Source: Gemmatimonadales bacterium (GTDB lineage: Bacteria > Gemmatimonadota > Gemmatimonadetes > Palauibacterales > Palauibacteraceae). From it: a DNA stretch of 9,632 nt. The position numbers were made by a program, and so were the translations under genes. The DNA lies in contig DAOVWI010000076.1 of assembly GCA_030636765.1 (NCBI GenBank), forward strand, positions 1 to 9,632. Direction: 5' to 3'. Position 1 is the first letter of the stretch. Each line of letters starts with the position of its first letter. Below the pieces are notes generated by a model. The model saw nothing but the letters and a program-made list of their open reading frames with translations, ran no database searches and had not been told where the DNA came from. This document shows positions 1-6,569 of the stretch, in pieces.

Positions 1-87
1 CTTGGCGTCGTACCCGTGCTCGCTCAGCAGGGCGAGCGCCTCATCGACGCTGGAGGGACGTTGGTAGTCGAAGGCTGCGCGGATCAT
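1..87 (-). CDS. coxM: CoxM-like FAD-binding subunit of a molybdenum hydroxylase (5' fragment)
   Basis: Reading the minus strand from an ATG at 87-85 gives 29 codons open to the window edge. The peptide begins MIRAAFDYQRPSSVDEALAL and continues to LLSEHGYDAK. This is the typical N-terminus of the medium, FAD-binding subunit of CO dehydrogenase/xanthine dehydrogenase-type enzymes, where a 'F.Y..P.S..EAL.LL..G..AK' pattern leads into the FAD site. In the family this subunit passes electrons from the [2Fe-2S] subunit to FAD and on to an acceptor. An AAAGGAG-type ribosome binding site lies about 8 bases before the ATG (the CTCCTTTT run at 96-103 on the plus strand). The gene is divergent from the exporter operon. 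Only about a tenth of the protein is visible, so substrate and even exact subfamily are open. The symbol is by resemblance only and does not imply proven CO oxidation. Confidence 0.72.
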   Translation of the reverse strand, partial: MIRAAFDYQRPSSVDEALALLSEHGYDAK

Positions 88-253
88 GGGCGGCGCTCCT
101 TTTCCGTTCGCGATGCCGCGTCACCGGAGGACGGCAACGTACGAACAGGTGGGCGGTTTCTTCAACACGTGGACCTCCGGGCCGCCGACGAGCGGCTGCG
201 CGCCGGAGCGGTTCGTGGTGGTGGGGCACCGCCCGGGACGTCAGTTTAGAATC
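88..253. promoter_or_regulatory. Divergent intergenic region between coxM-like gene and exporter operon
   Basis: These 166 bases separate two divergent genes and must hold the coxM promoter and probably the exporter promoter. On the minus strand a weak pair reads TTGAAG (165-160) and TACGTT (141-136) with an 18-base spacer. On the plus strand TAGAAT at 247-252 looks like a -10 box but sits one base before the ATG at 254, which is too close for it to drive that start. A small GACGTC palindrome lies at 237-242. No strong operator is visible. The plus frame stays open back to 86, but that stretch has no protein-family character and I treat it as non-coding. Confidence 0.3.
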
Positions 254-1468
254 ATGTCCGACGAGAAGGAAAATCTCGAGCCCGACCTCTCCGTCCTGCG
301 AATGGACCGGAGCGGGGAGGGCCGCCGGCCTCCTCGCGGGCGCCGGTGGCCGAGCGTTCTTGCGCTGCTCTTGGTGGTCTCCGTCCTGATCGCCGGCCTC
401 GCCGTGGTGCTCGCGCCGAGACTCTCCTGGTTCCTGCCTGAGGTGGATACGATCACTGCCCGCCTCGTCACGCCGGCCGAAGCTTCCTCCGTCCTCACGG
501 CGACCGGCTACACGTACGCCCGCGAGCGGGCCGCGGTCGGCGCGAAGATCATCGGCCGCGTGGAGCGTCTGCTCGTGGATGAGGGCGACCGCGTGAGAAC
601 GGGCGACACGATTGCGGTTCTGGAGAGCGACGATCTGGTCGCGGCGTTGAGACAGCGGCAGGCCGAGTTGCTGCAGGCTCGCGCCACGCAGGCGGATTCA
701 CGCCGACAGGAGGCTCGCTTCGAGCGGTTGCTGGAAGCGAAGGCGATCTCGCAGGCCGAGTACGACGCCGAGGCGACCCGACTGGAGGTGGCGAACGCGC
801 AGGTCGCCCTGGCCGAGGCGAACCTGGCGAACACGCGGGCCCGGTTGGGCTATGCCGTGATCACGGCTCCGATCCCGGGCGTGGTTATCGAGCGGAGGGT
901 CGAGGTGGGCGAGATGGTGGCGCCGGGCGGGTTCACGACGCAGCAGGCGACCGGCGCGATCGTTCGTATCGCGAACCTGGAAACTCTCGAGGTCGAGGCG
1001 GACATCAACGAGGGCTACCTGTCCCGGCTCTCGCTGGAGCAGCCGGCGATCATCCGGGTGGATGCCGTGCCCGGCCGGGAGTACCATGGGCGGCTGCGTC
1101 AGATCGTGCCTACCGCCGACCGGCAGCGGGCTGTGGTGGAGGTGAAGGTGACGGTCGAGGACCGGGATGAGCGGCTGCTCCCCGACATGAGCGTGAACGT
1201 GACCTTCCTCGCGCCGGACGGCGATTCGGCCATGGCCGTGGGCGGGGCCCGAGTGATCGTGCCGGCCGACGTGGTTCGCGTCGATGAAGCGGGGGAGCAC
1301 GTCCTCCGGGTCGTGGAGGGGAGGCTCCGTCGCATCGCGGTCGAGACCGGCGAGGTGGAGGCAGAGGACGGGAGCGTTGTCGTGCTGTCGGGCCTTCAGG
1401 GCGGAGAGGTCCTGATCCGGGGCGACACCGGGGGGATGGGAGATGGAGCCCGCGTTCGGACCCGCTGA
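254..1468 (+). CDS. HlyD/MacA-family periplasmic adaptor of an ABC exporter
   Basis: This 404-residue protein is a membrane-fusion adaptor that should link the inner-membrane ABC permeases to an outer-membrane channel. It has a charged cytoplasmic N-tail, one membrane helix at about residues 34-53, and a first lipoyl/barrel-sandwich half at about 101-125 (GRVERLLVDEGDRV). A Gln/Ala/Glu/Arg-rich helical hairpin follows at about 126-197. The second lipoyl half (APIPGVVIERRVEVGE) is at about 205-220, then the beta-barrel and membrane-proximal domains run to the end. Length fits the family. I chose ATG 254 because the N-tail, helix and domains then have family-like spacing, although it lacks a clear ribosome binding site. 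GTG 215, with GGAG at 205-208, is an alternative that adds 13 residues. It is the first gene of a four-gene operon with 36 bases to the ATPase gene. Substrate is unknown. Confidence 0.9.
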   Translation: MSDEKENLEPDLSVLRMDRSGEGRRPPRGRRWPSVLALLLVVSVLIAGLAVVLAPRLSWFLPEVDTITARLVTPAEASSVLTATGYTYARERAAVGAKIIGRVERLLVDEGDRVRTGDTIAVLESDDLVAALRQRQAELLQARATQADSRRQEARFERLLEAKAISQAEYDAEATRLEVANAQVALAEANLANTRARLGYAVITAPIPGVVIERRVEVGEMVAPGGFTTQQATGAIVRIANLETLEVEADINEGYLSRLSLEQPAIIRVDAVPGREYHGRLRQIVPTADRQRAVVEVKVTVEDRDERLLPDMSVNVTFLAPDGDSAMAVGGARVIVPADVVRVDEAGEHVLRVVEGRLRRIAVETGEVEAEDGSVVVLSGLQGGEVLIRGDTGGMGDGARVRTR

Positions 1469-1504
1469 GCGTATCGTCACCCGGCGAGATGACGAGGAGG
1501 TGAG

Positions 1505-2194
1505 ATGAGCGATCCTGTCGTGCGAATCGAGGGGGTCGGGAAGGTCTACGGCGGCGATCGGCTGCGCGTCGAGGTGCTCTCGGGCATCGACCTCGAGGTA
1601 CGGGAGGGGGAGTTCGTTGCGCTGATGGGACCTTCGGGCTCCGGGAAGACGACGCTCCTCAACCTGATCGCGGCGATCGATCGGCCGACGGCCGGCCGGG
1701 TGCTCGTCGCCGGCCAGGACACCTCGGCGCTCGGCGAGGGCGATCTCGCGCCGTGGAGGCACCGGCACATCGGCTACATCTTCCAGCTGTACAACCTGAT
1801 TCCCGTCCTCACCGCGTACGAGAACGTCGAGCTGCCGCTCACCCTGAGCCGTCTGAAGACGGCGGACCGGCGGGCGAAGGTGGAGACGGCGCTCGGCGTG
1901 GTGGATCTCCTCGATCGTCAGGACCACTTCCCCCGGGAGCTGTCGGGCGGGCAACTGCAGCGCGTCGCGATCGCTCGCGCGATCGTGACGGACCCGACCG
2001 TGCTGCTAGCCGACGAGCCGACCGGCGACCTGGATGCCGAGAGCGCGGAGAGAGTGCTCCGGCTGATAGAGCGGCTGAACACCGAGTTCGAGAAGACCAT
2101 CATCCTGGTTACGCACGATCCGCGAGCCGCCGAGCATGCGCATCGGGTGCTCCACCTGGAGAAGGGGAAGCTGTGGAGCGATCCGGAAGGGTGA
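1505..2194 (+). CDS. ABC transporter ATP-binding protein, LolD/MacB type
   Basis: This 229-residue cytoplasmic ATPase powers the exporter. All catalytic motifs are intact: Walker A GPSGSGKT at 42-49, Q-loop FQLYNLIP with Gln94, signature LSGGQLQRVAIARA starting at 146, Walker B VLLADE at 166-171 with catalytic Glu171, D-loop GDLD, and the switch His204 in VTHD. The sequence style and the short length, with no fused membrane domain, match the MacB/LolD/FtsE group, which works with FtsX-fold permeases through mechanotransmission rather than through a classic translocation pore. The start is fixed by GAGGAGGTGAG just before ATG 1505. The gene lies between the adaptor and two permease genes, with 10 bases to the first permease. 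The family is clear; LolCDE-like lipoprotein transport versus MacAB/DevABC-like export is judged from context, and the HlyD adaptor favours export. Confidence 0.95.
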   Translation: MSDPVVRIEGVGKVYGGDRLRVEVLSGIDLEVREGEFVALMGPSGSGKTTLLNLIAAIDRPTAGRVLVAGQDTSALGEGDLAPWRHRHIGYIFQLYNLIPVLTAYENVELPLTLSRLKTADRRAKVETALGVVDLLDRQDHFPRELSGGQLQRVAIARAIVTDPTVLLADEPTGDLDAESAERVLRLIERLNTEFEKTIILVTHDPRAAEHAHRVLHLEKGKLWSDPEG

Positions 2195-2204
2195 GGCGAG
2201 AGCG

Positions 2205-3356
2205 ATGAGGAAGCTGGTGTGGCGGAACCTCCTTCGGAACAAGCGCCGGACGATCTTCACCGTCGCGAGCGTGACGATCGCGGTGCTCCTGCTCTGCGTG
2301 CTGATGGCCGTGCTGGCCACCTTCGAGCCGGCGGCCACGGCGGCGAGCGAGAACCGGCTTGTCGTGCGCCACGCGGTGTCTCTCCAGTTCGACCTCCCGG
2401 AGGCGTACTGGCGGAGGCTGAAGACGCTCGATCACGTTGAGGCCGTGACGCCTCTCACGTGGTTCGGCGGGATCTACAAGGACCAGCGTCCCGAGAACTT
2501 CTTCCCCCAGTTCGGCGCGGACCCGGTGACCCTGCTGGACGTGTTCACCGACATCCAGATTGGCGAGGACGAGCTCGCGGCGTGGAGCGCCGAACGCCGT
2601 GCGTTCCTCGCCGGCCGGTCGCTGGCGGAGAAGTATGGGTGGGAGATCGGAGATGAGATCTTCCTCCGGGGCGAGATCTACCCGGTCGATCTCAACCTCA
2701 CCCTCCGCGGGATCTACACACACGCGGACGACGAGTCGCAGGAGAGGCAGCTCTTCTTCCACCGTGCGTACGTGGAGGAGGCTCTCGGCAATCCCGGCTC
2801 GGTGGGCACGTACTGGCTACGGGTCGACGTGATCGACAACATCCCGGCCGTGATCGAGACGGCGGAGGCGATGTTCGAGAACTCGCAGGCGCGGGTGAAG
2901 GCCGAGACCGAGCAGGCGTTCGCGCTCTCCTTCACGGAGATGATCGGGAACGTGAAGCTCCTGTTCGGCGCGATCGGCCTGGCGGTCGTCGTTTCGGTGT
3001 TCTTCATCACCGCGAACACGATGGCGATGGCGATGCGGGAGCGCTCCACGGAGATGGCCGTGCTGAAGACGCTGGGCTTCCGAAGGGGCCGGGTGCTCGG
3101 CCTGGTGACCGCGGAGTCGGCGGCGATCGGCCTGCTCGGAGGCGTGGCGGGCGTGGCCCTGGCGGCAGTCGTTCTGAGGAGCGTGGCGAATGCCCTCGCC
3201 GGCGTGTTCCCGCTCTTCCGCGTGCTTGCCCTCAGCCCGGATGTGGCTGCCATCGGAGTCGGCGTCGCCCTGGTCCTCGGCCTTCTGTCCGGCGCTCTTC
3301 CCGGGTGGGTAATGGCGCGGCGCCCGGTCGTCGACGGACTGCGGAGGCTCGGATGA
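2205..3356 (+). CDS. FtsX/MacB-fold ABC permease, first of two
   Basis: This is a 383-residue inner-membrane permease subunit. It has a basic N-terminus (MRKLVWRNLLRNKRRT) and TM1 at about 17-40. A large periplasmic domain follows to about residue 248, then three membrane helices at about 251-273, 299-326 and 343-369. The segment EMAVLKTLGFRRGRVLGL at 283-300, between TM2 and TM3, is the coupling region that touches the ATPase in this fold. ATG 2205 follows the ATPase stop by 10 bases, with GAGGCGAGAG before it. The frame is open upstream to 2136 inside the ATPase gene, but those residues do not fit the family. The protein differs in sequence from the next permease, so the pair probably forms a heterodimer, as LolC/LolE do. 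Substrate cannot be read from the sequence. Confidence 0.92.
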   Translation: MRKLVWRNLLRNKRRTIFTVASVTIAVLLLCVLMAVLATFEPAATAASENRLVVRHAVSLQFDLPEAYWRRLKTLDHVEAVTPLTWFGGIYKDQRPENFFPQFGADPVTLLDVFTDIQIGEDELAAWSAERRAFLAGRSLAEKYGWEIGDEIFLRGEIYPVDLNLTLRGIYTHADDESQERQLFFHRAYVEEALGNPGSVGTYWLRVDVIDNIPAVIETAEAMFENSQARVKAETEQAFALSFTEMIGNVKLLFGAIGLAVVVSVFFITANTMAMAMRERSTEMAVLKTLGFRRGRVLGLVTAESAAIGLLGGVAGVALAAVVLRSVANALAGVFPLFRVLALSPDVAAIGVGVALVLGLLSGALPGWVMARRPVVDGLRRLG

Positions 3357-3378
3357 AGCGGGTACCGGGATCCGGAGG

Positions 3379-4545
3379 ATGAAGCTGCCGCTCAAGTACA
3401 GCGTCCGTAGCCTGTTCGTGCGGCGAGGCACGGCGCTGATGACGATCGCCTCGGTCGCGTTCGTGGTGCTCGTGTACGTCGGTGTGCTCTCGCTGGCCGG
3501 CGGACTCGCCGAGGCGTTCGGCACCTCGGGTGATGCGGCGAACGTTATCGTCCTCCGCGACGGTGCTCTGAGCGAGAGCTCGAGCTTCTTCTCCCTGGAG
3601 ACCGGGCGCGAGCTGATGGCGCTTCCGGGTGTGGCCCGCGATCCAGAGGGCATGCCGCTGGCCTCCGGTGAGGTGATCATCCTGAACAACCTGCCGCGCG
3701 AGGACGGCTCGACGAGCAACGTGACGTTCCGTGGCGTCGGGCCGGCTTCATTCGCGCTGCGGCCGGCACTGCGGATGGCCAACGGCCGGCGCTTCGAGCC
3801 GGGGAGGGCGGAGCTGATCGTGGGCCGGGGCCTCGCCGGGCGGTTTCCCGGCCTGCGGCTGGGGAACGAGGTCACGGTCGGACAGCTGACCTTCCGGGTC
3901 GTCGGTGTGTTCGAGGCGGACCGCTCGGCCTACGAATCCGAGGTATGGGGGGCGGCCGAGGATCTGAGCAACGCCTTTCGGCGGGGCGGCTACTACTCGT
4001 CGGTCGTTCTGCACACGAACTCGCCGGCGGAGGCGCAGGCTCTCGTCGATAGGATCGAGGGAGATCAGCGGTTCAAGCTCCACGCTCGGAGCGAGGCCGA
4101 GTATTACGCTCTGCAGACCGCGAACACGACCCGGCAGTTCATCCTCCTGGCGAACGCGCTCGCCATCATCATGGCGTTCGGCGCCTGCTTTGCTGCCGCC
4201 AACACGATGTACGCCGCCGTCTCGGCGCGCTCCCGGGAGATCGCGGCGCTCCGCGTGCTTGGCTTCAGGAGACGGAGCATCGTGGGCGCGTTCCTCCTGG
4301 AAAGCGCGCTGCTCGGTCTGGTGGCCGGGTTGATCGGCGTGCTCGTGGCCCTGCCCCTCAACATGATCTCGGCCGGCACGACCAACTTCGTCACCTTCAG
4401 CGAGATTACCTTCTCGCTGCGAACGAGTCCCGGCGTCCTTCTGGGAGGGGTCGTGCTCGCGGTTCTGACCGGTCTGCTTGGCGGGTTGCCGCCGGCCTGG
4501 TCGGCCGCTCGTCGATCGATCGCGGAGGGGATGCGCTCCGTGTAG
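3379..4545 (+). CDS. FtsX/MacB-fold ABC permease, second of two
   Basis: This 388-residue permease has the same plan as its upstream neighbour. TM1 is at about 18-41 (MTIASVAFVVLVYVGVL). A MacB-like periplasmic core domain runs to about 250 and includes the usual 'R.F..G.AELIVGR.LA.RF.GLRLG..V' block at about 137-166. TM2 is at about 253-280, TM3 at about 300-325 and TM4 at about 351-373. The coupling segment SREIAALRVLGFRRRSIVGAF is at 285-305. The start follows the previous stop by 22 bases; a GGAGG run directly touches ATG 3379, which is closer than ideal, yet the MKLPLKYSVRSL N-terminus is family-like. It is the last gene of the exporter operon. No outer-membrane TolC-like gene follows, so the third part of the machine must be encoded elsewhere. 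Confidence 0.92.
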   Translation: MKLPLKYSVRSLFVRRGTALMTIASVAFVVLVYVGVLSLAGGLAEAFGTSGDAANVIVLRDGALSESSSFFSLETGRELMALPGVARDPEGMPLASGEVIILNNLPREDGSTSNVTFRGVGPASFALRPALRMANGRRFEPGRAELIVGRGLAGRFPGLRLGNEVTVGQLTFRVVGVFEADRSAYESEVWGAAEDLSNAFRRGGYYSSVVLHTNSPAEAQALVDRIEGDQRFKLHARSEAEYYALQTANTTRQFILLANALAIIMAFGACFAAANTMYAAVSARSREIAALRVLGFRRRSIVGAFLLESALLGLVAGLIGVLVALPLNMISAGTTNFVTFSEITFSLRTSPGVLLGGVVLAVLTGLLGGLPPAWSAARRSIAEGMRSV

Positions 4546-4886
4546 CATCCGCCCTAGGCGAACGATCCCGAGGCGAACGTGCATGGCCGATGGGGCGCTG
4601 GCCCATCCGCCTGGCGTAGCTCCAGCCACGGCCGAAGAACCTCTCCCGCCCGTCCCTCTACCGGTACAGTTGTACAACTAGAGTGGCGGAGGAGTATGCA
4701 CCGGAACCGTTCTCTTTGCCTTCCGTGATGCCACGGTGTCCAACCTTGGGTGCCGAGGCGAAGCTTACACCGTTCGGCGGGGCTAAGCTTGCGCCGACGC
4801 ATCCGACCTTCGACTTTCGCGGCGACCCGGGACGGCGCTCGACGGTGCCCTCCCGCCTCTTTGGAAGCGCAGCAGGAGATGGCCTC
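4546..4886. other. Intergenic region upstream of the CoxG-like gene
   Basis: This 341-base stretch follows the exporter operon. It holds a short direct repeat AGGCGAACG (4556-4564 and 4572-4580), the perfect palindrome at 4668-4679 and two AAGCTT sites at 4761 and 4785. A 10-codon mini-ORF at 4696-4728 (MHRNRSLCLP, stop) sits behind GGAGGAG. The frame of the CoxG-like gene stays open back to a GTG at 4683, so an N-terminal extension of 68 residues is possible. Those residues are Pro/Gly-rich, show no domain and have looser third-position GC than the neighbouring genes. I therefore read the region as mainly regulatory and leader DNA. No convincing -35/-10 pair was found; TAGAGT at 4679-4684 is a weak -10 candidate. 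Confidence 0.45.
4668..4679. promoter_or_regulatory. Perfect 12-bp palindrome, candidate operator
   Basis: AGTTGTACAACT reads the same on both strands. It lies about 210 bases before the preferred CoxG start and 4 bases before the GTG at 4683. A second GTAC at 4664-4667 partly repeats its centre. AT-rich dyads of this kind are usual binding sites for dimeric helix-turn-helix repressors. I cannot name the regulator. Confidence 0.4.
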
Positions 4887-5345
4887 TTGGCGATCGAGAT
4901 CAAGAAGAGCTTCGAGGTGGATCGTCCTCCCGAGGACGTGTGGGCGTTCCTCACGACCCCGGAGCGCGTGGTAGAGTGCCTGCCCGCCGCCCGGATCACC
5001 GAGAAGGTGGATGACCGCAACTTCCGGGGCGAGATCGGCCTTCGCCTGGGGCCGATCGCGGTGACGTTCCAGGGGACGATCACGTTCGACCGTCTGGATC
5101 TGGAGAACTACGAGGTGGAGATGTCCGGGGAGGGGAAGGACGCCCGTGGCTCCGGAAGCGTCAGGATGAAGATGGAAAGCAAGCTGTCGCCGACGGAGGG
5201 TGGCACTCTCGTCGAAGTCTCCCAGAGCGTTAGTCTGGCGGGGAGGCTCGCTTCCTTTGGTAGGGGTGGTATCATCCAGAACGTGGCCGACTTCATGTTC
5301 GGCCGCTTTACGGACTGCGTGCAGAAGAAGCTCGCGGAGGGTTGA
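4887..5345 (+). CDS. coxG: CoxG-like SRPBCC-domain protein
   Basis: From TTG 4887 the product has 152 residues and starts MAIEIKKSFEVDRPPEDVWA. It continues with FLTTPERVVECLPAARITE. This is the standard opening of the CO dehydrogenase subunit G/polyketide-cyclase-like (SRPBCC, START-fold) family. Later family marks are the 'F.G.I.LRLGPI.VTFQGTI' strands, the 'GEGKDARGSGSVRMKM' block and the 'QSVSLAGRLASFGRG.I' C-terminal helix. In cox clusters CoxG is an accessory reported to help anchor the enzyme at the membrane; it carries no cofactor motif. AGGAG at 4874-4878, 8 bases before the TTG, supports this start. A GTG at 4683 in the same frame would add 68 residues without family character. The gene converges on the SHOCT gene with 58 bases between stops. 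Its cox partners are not adjacent, so which molybdenum hydroxylase it serves is inferred only. Confidence 0.82.
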   Translation: MAIEIKKSFEVDRPPEDVWAFLTTPERVVECLPAARITEKVDDRNFRGEIGLRLGPIAVTFQGTITFDRLDLENYEVEMSGEGKDARGSGSVRMKMESKLSPTEGGTLVEVSQSVSLAGRLASFGRGGIIQNVADFMFGRFTDCVQKKLAEG

Positions 5346-5403
5346 AGGCCAGAGGCCAGGATCGCGCCTCCGGCTCGCGCCCCGTGGCCTGCGGTCGGCG
5401 CTC
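5346..5403. terminator. Possible bidirectional terminator between convergent genes
   Basis: AGGCCA at 5353-5358 can pair with TGGCCT at 5385-5390, and GCGC pairs lie inside the loop. The element sits between two converging stop codons, where a shared terminator is expected. No T-run follows on either strand, so it may act poorly or only with Rho. Confidence 0.28.
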
Positions 5404-5727
5404 CTACACGAACTGCTCGAGCTTGTCGATCTCGGTTTCGTACTGCTCCAGGGTGATCGCGCCGTTCACGAACTTGCGCTGGAGAGCCTGAAGCGGCGTT
5501 TCCACCGGCCGGCTCACCGCGGGTGTCTCGATCGGTTCCTTGGCGCGCGCCACCACGTTCTCCTCGACACCGTGGTTCAGATGACGCCGGGCCCGCGGCC
5601 CGCGGACCCGATCCTCATCCGCGTCTCCGTGCTGCAGCCCTCGGTACCGTCTCACGCCCCAGCCGCAACCGCGTCCGCAGCCCGACAGGACAGCGGCGAT
5701 CACCACCCAGATCAGCCAATCAGGCAT
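5404..5727 (-). CDS. Small membrane-anchored SHOCT-domain protein
   Basis: This is a 107-residue protein. The hydrophobic N-terminus (WLIWVVIAAVLSG, about 4-16) is a membrane anchor, followed by a Gly/Cys-rich turn and a basic, probably disordered middle. The last 32 residues (TPLQALQRKFVNGAITLEQY, then ETEIDKLEQFV) match the short C-terminal SHOCT domain: an amphipathic helix, a G-x-I-T turn and a second helix. LSGC at 14-17 resembles a lipobox, but no basic residue precedes the hydrophobic stretch, so a plain anchor is likelier. The ATG overlaps the padR stop by 8 bases, and GGAGGAAGGGG lies just upstream inside padR, so translation is very likely coupled. SHOCT domains are thought to mediate oligomerisation; a specific function is not known. 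A link with PadR, such as sensing or envelope stress, is inference from the operon. Confidence 0.75.
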   Translation of the reverse strand: MPDWLIWVVIAAVLSGCGRGCGWGVRRYRGLQHGDADEDRVRGPRARRHLNHGVEENVVARAKEPIETPAVSRPVETPLQALQRKFVNGAITLEQYETEIDKLEQFV

Positions 5728-6283
5728 GTTCCCCTTCCTCCATCTGTCGCGTGGCCTGGTCGAGGATCTCCTTCAGCCTGGAGAGAGCGTCGGGATCGGC
5801 CGTCTTACGGGCCGCCCGCTCGAAGCTCACCTGAGCCAGGCGCACGAACGAGCGGGTGAGATCGCCCATCCCCGCTCCTGAGAAACGCTCGCCCAGATCG
5901 GCCACTTGATCGATGAAATCCTCCGCCCGGTCACCGTGTTCCTTCAAAACGGCACGCCCCTCGTCCGTGATTCGATACACGCGCTTGCCGTCCGCCTGCT
6001 CGGATACGACGCAGCCCTGGTCCTCCAACATCTGCAGGGTAGGGTAGACCGAGCCCGGGCTCGGCGAGTAGATGCCGCCCGAGTCTTCCTCCAGCTTGCG
6101 AATGACCTCGTAGCCGTGCATCGGCTTGTCGGCCAGCAGCCTGAGGATCACGTACTTGAGATCACCACGCCGGCCGAAGCGCCGACCCCTGCCGCTTCGG
6201 GTCTTCGACCCGATTCCCGTGAAGCCCGGACCGCAGCACGCGGCCCACGCGCCGAAGCCGAAATCCTGGTGTCTGGGACCCAT
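5720..6283 (-). CDS. PadR-family transcriptional regulator
   Basis: This 187-residue DNA-binding repressor has a Gly/Arg-rich leader of about 38 residues with a Cys-Cys pair. The winged helix-turn-helix follows at about 40-112: GDLKYVILRLLADKPMHGYE, then SPSPGSVYPTLQMLEDQG and GKRVYRITDEG. These are textbook PadR marks, including the Y-P-x-L-x-x-L recognition helix and the wing. The C-terminal part (about 113-187) is helical and charged and should form the dimer arm. The start at ATG 6283 is supported by GGGAGGT about 5 bases upstream. It is the first gene of a two-gene operon with the SHOCT protein. Two perfect palindromes stand 46 and 70 bases ahead of the ATG, so autorepression is likely. 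PadR proteins often control exporters, but the exporter genes here show no copy of that palindrome. Confidence 0.92.
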   Translation of the reverse strand: MGPRHQDFGFGAWAACCGPGFTGIGSKTRSGRGRRFGRRGDLKYVILRLLADKPMHGYEVIRKLEEDSGGIYSPSPGSVYPTLQMLEDQGCVVSEQADGKRVYRITDEGRAVLKEHGDRAEDFIDQVADLGERFSGAGMGDLTRSFVRLAQVSFERAARKTADPDALSRLKEILDQATRQMEEGEHA

Positions 6284-6329
6284 CAGGTACCTCCCTGCGG
6301 CTGATCCGTCCCTCGGAACGCCCTAAACA

Positions 6330-6363
6330 CGATATATCGCTAACCAAGAATATCGATATATCG
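6330..6363. promoter_or_regulatory. Paired CGATATATCG palindromes, likely PadR operator
   Basis: Two identical, perfectly self-complementary 10-mers lie at 6330-6339 and 6354-6363, 24 bases start to start, in an AT-rich island inside GC-rich DNA. They stand directly before padR on the minus strand and about 205 bases before the DUF4242 gene on the plus strand. Position and symmetry fit an autoregulatory operator that covers the padR promoter. A TATCGATA palindrome overlaps the second copy at 6351-6358. Confidence 0.65.
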
Positions 6364-6511
6364 GTAGCGGGTCAAGCGGGTGGCTTTGCTGCTTGGCCAA
6401 AGCGGTTCGCCACTCGGCCAGGAGGCGCGCCGACCCTCTCGAGCGAGCGCCAGCAGAACCCTTCCCGGCAGCCGCGTTCCCGTGGTATGTTGTTGCCGAG
6501 TTTCAACAGGT

Positions 6512-6569
6512 TTGACACGGGGCCGGCCGGCCCGCACGACATGCTGCTAAAGTAGAGGGGAGGCTGACG
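6512..6569 (+). promoter_or_regulatory. Upstream region of the DUF4242 gene
   Basis: A consensus-like TTGACA at 6512-6517 could be a -35 box, but no good -10 box lies 16-18 bases further; TAAAGT at 6548-6553 is too far. Between them is the 14-bp palindrome GGGCCGGCCGGCCC at 6520-6533. The ribosome binding site GGGGAGG at 6557-6563 ends 6 bases before TTG 6570 and decides that start. Confidence 0.3.

Noticed and set aside
247..252. TAGAAT as the -10 box of a leaderless adaptor transcript
   Set aside because: It ends one base before the ATG, so the predicted transcription start would fall inside the coding region.
86..253. N-terminal extension of the HlyD adaptor back to the ATG at 86
   Set aside because: The 56 extra residues overlap the coxM start and its upstream region, show no family match and would place a long basic stretch before the membrane anchor.
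698..1954. A minus-strand open frame of 418 codons across the adaptor and ATPase genes
   Set aside because: It is antisense to genes with intact family motifs, and its product shows no recognisable fold.
3748..4677. A minus-strand open frame of 309 codons opposite the second permease gene
   Set aside because: The composition is low-complexity and Arg/Gly/His-rich, and it lies on the shadow strand of a clear permease gene.
4761..4790. Two AAGCTT (HindIII-type) sites as a sign of cloning or assembly artefact
   Set aside because: The flanking bases continue the same GC-rich style without a vector-like junction, and two six-base sites in 10 kb are not remarkable.
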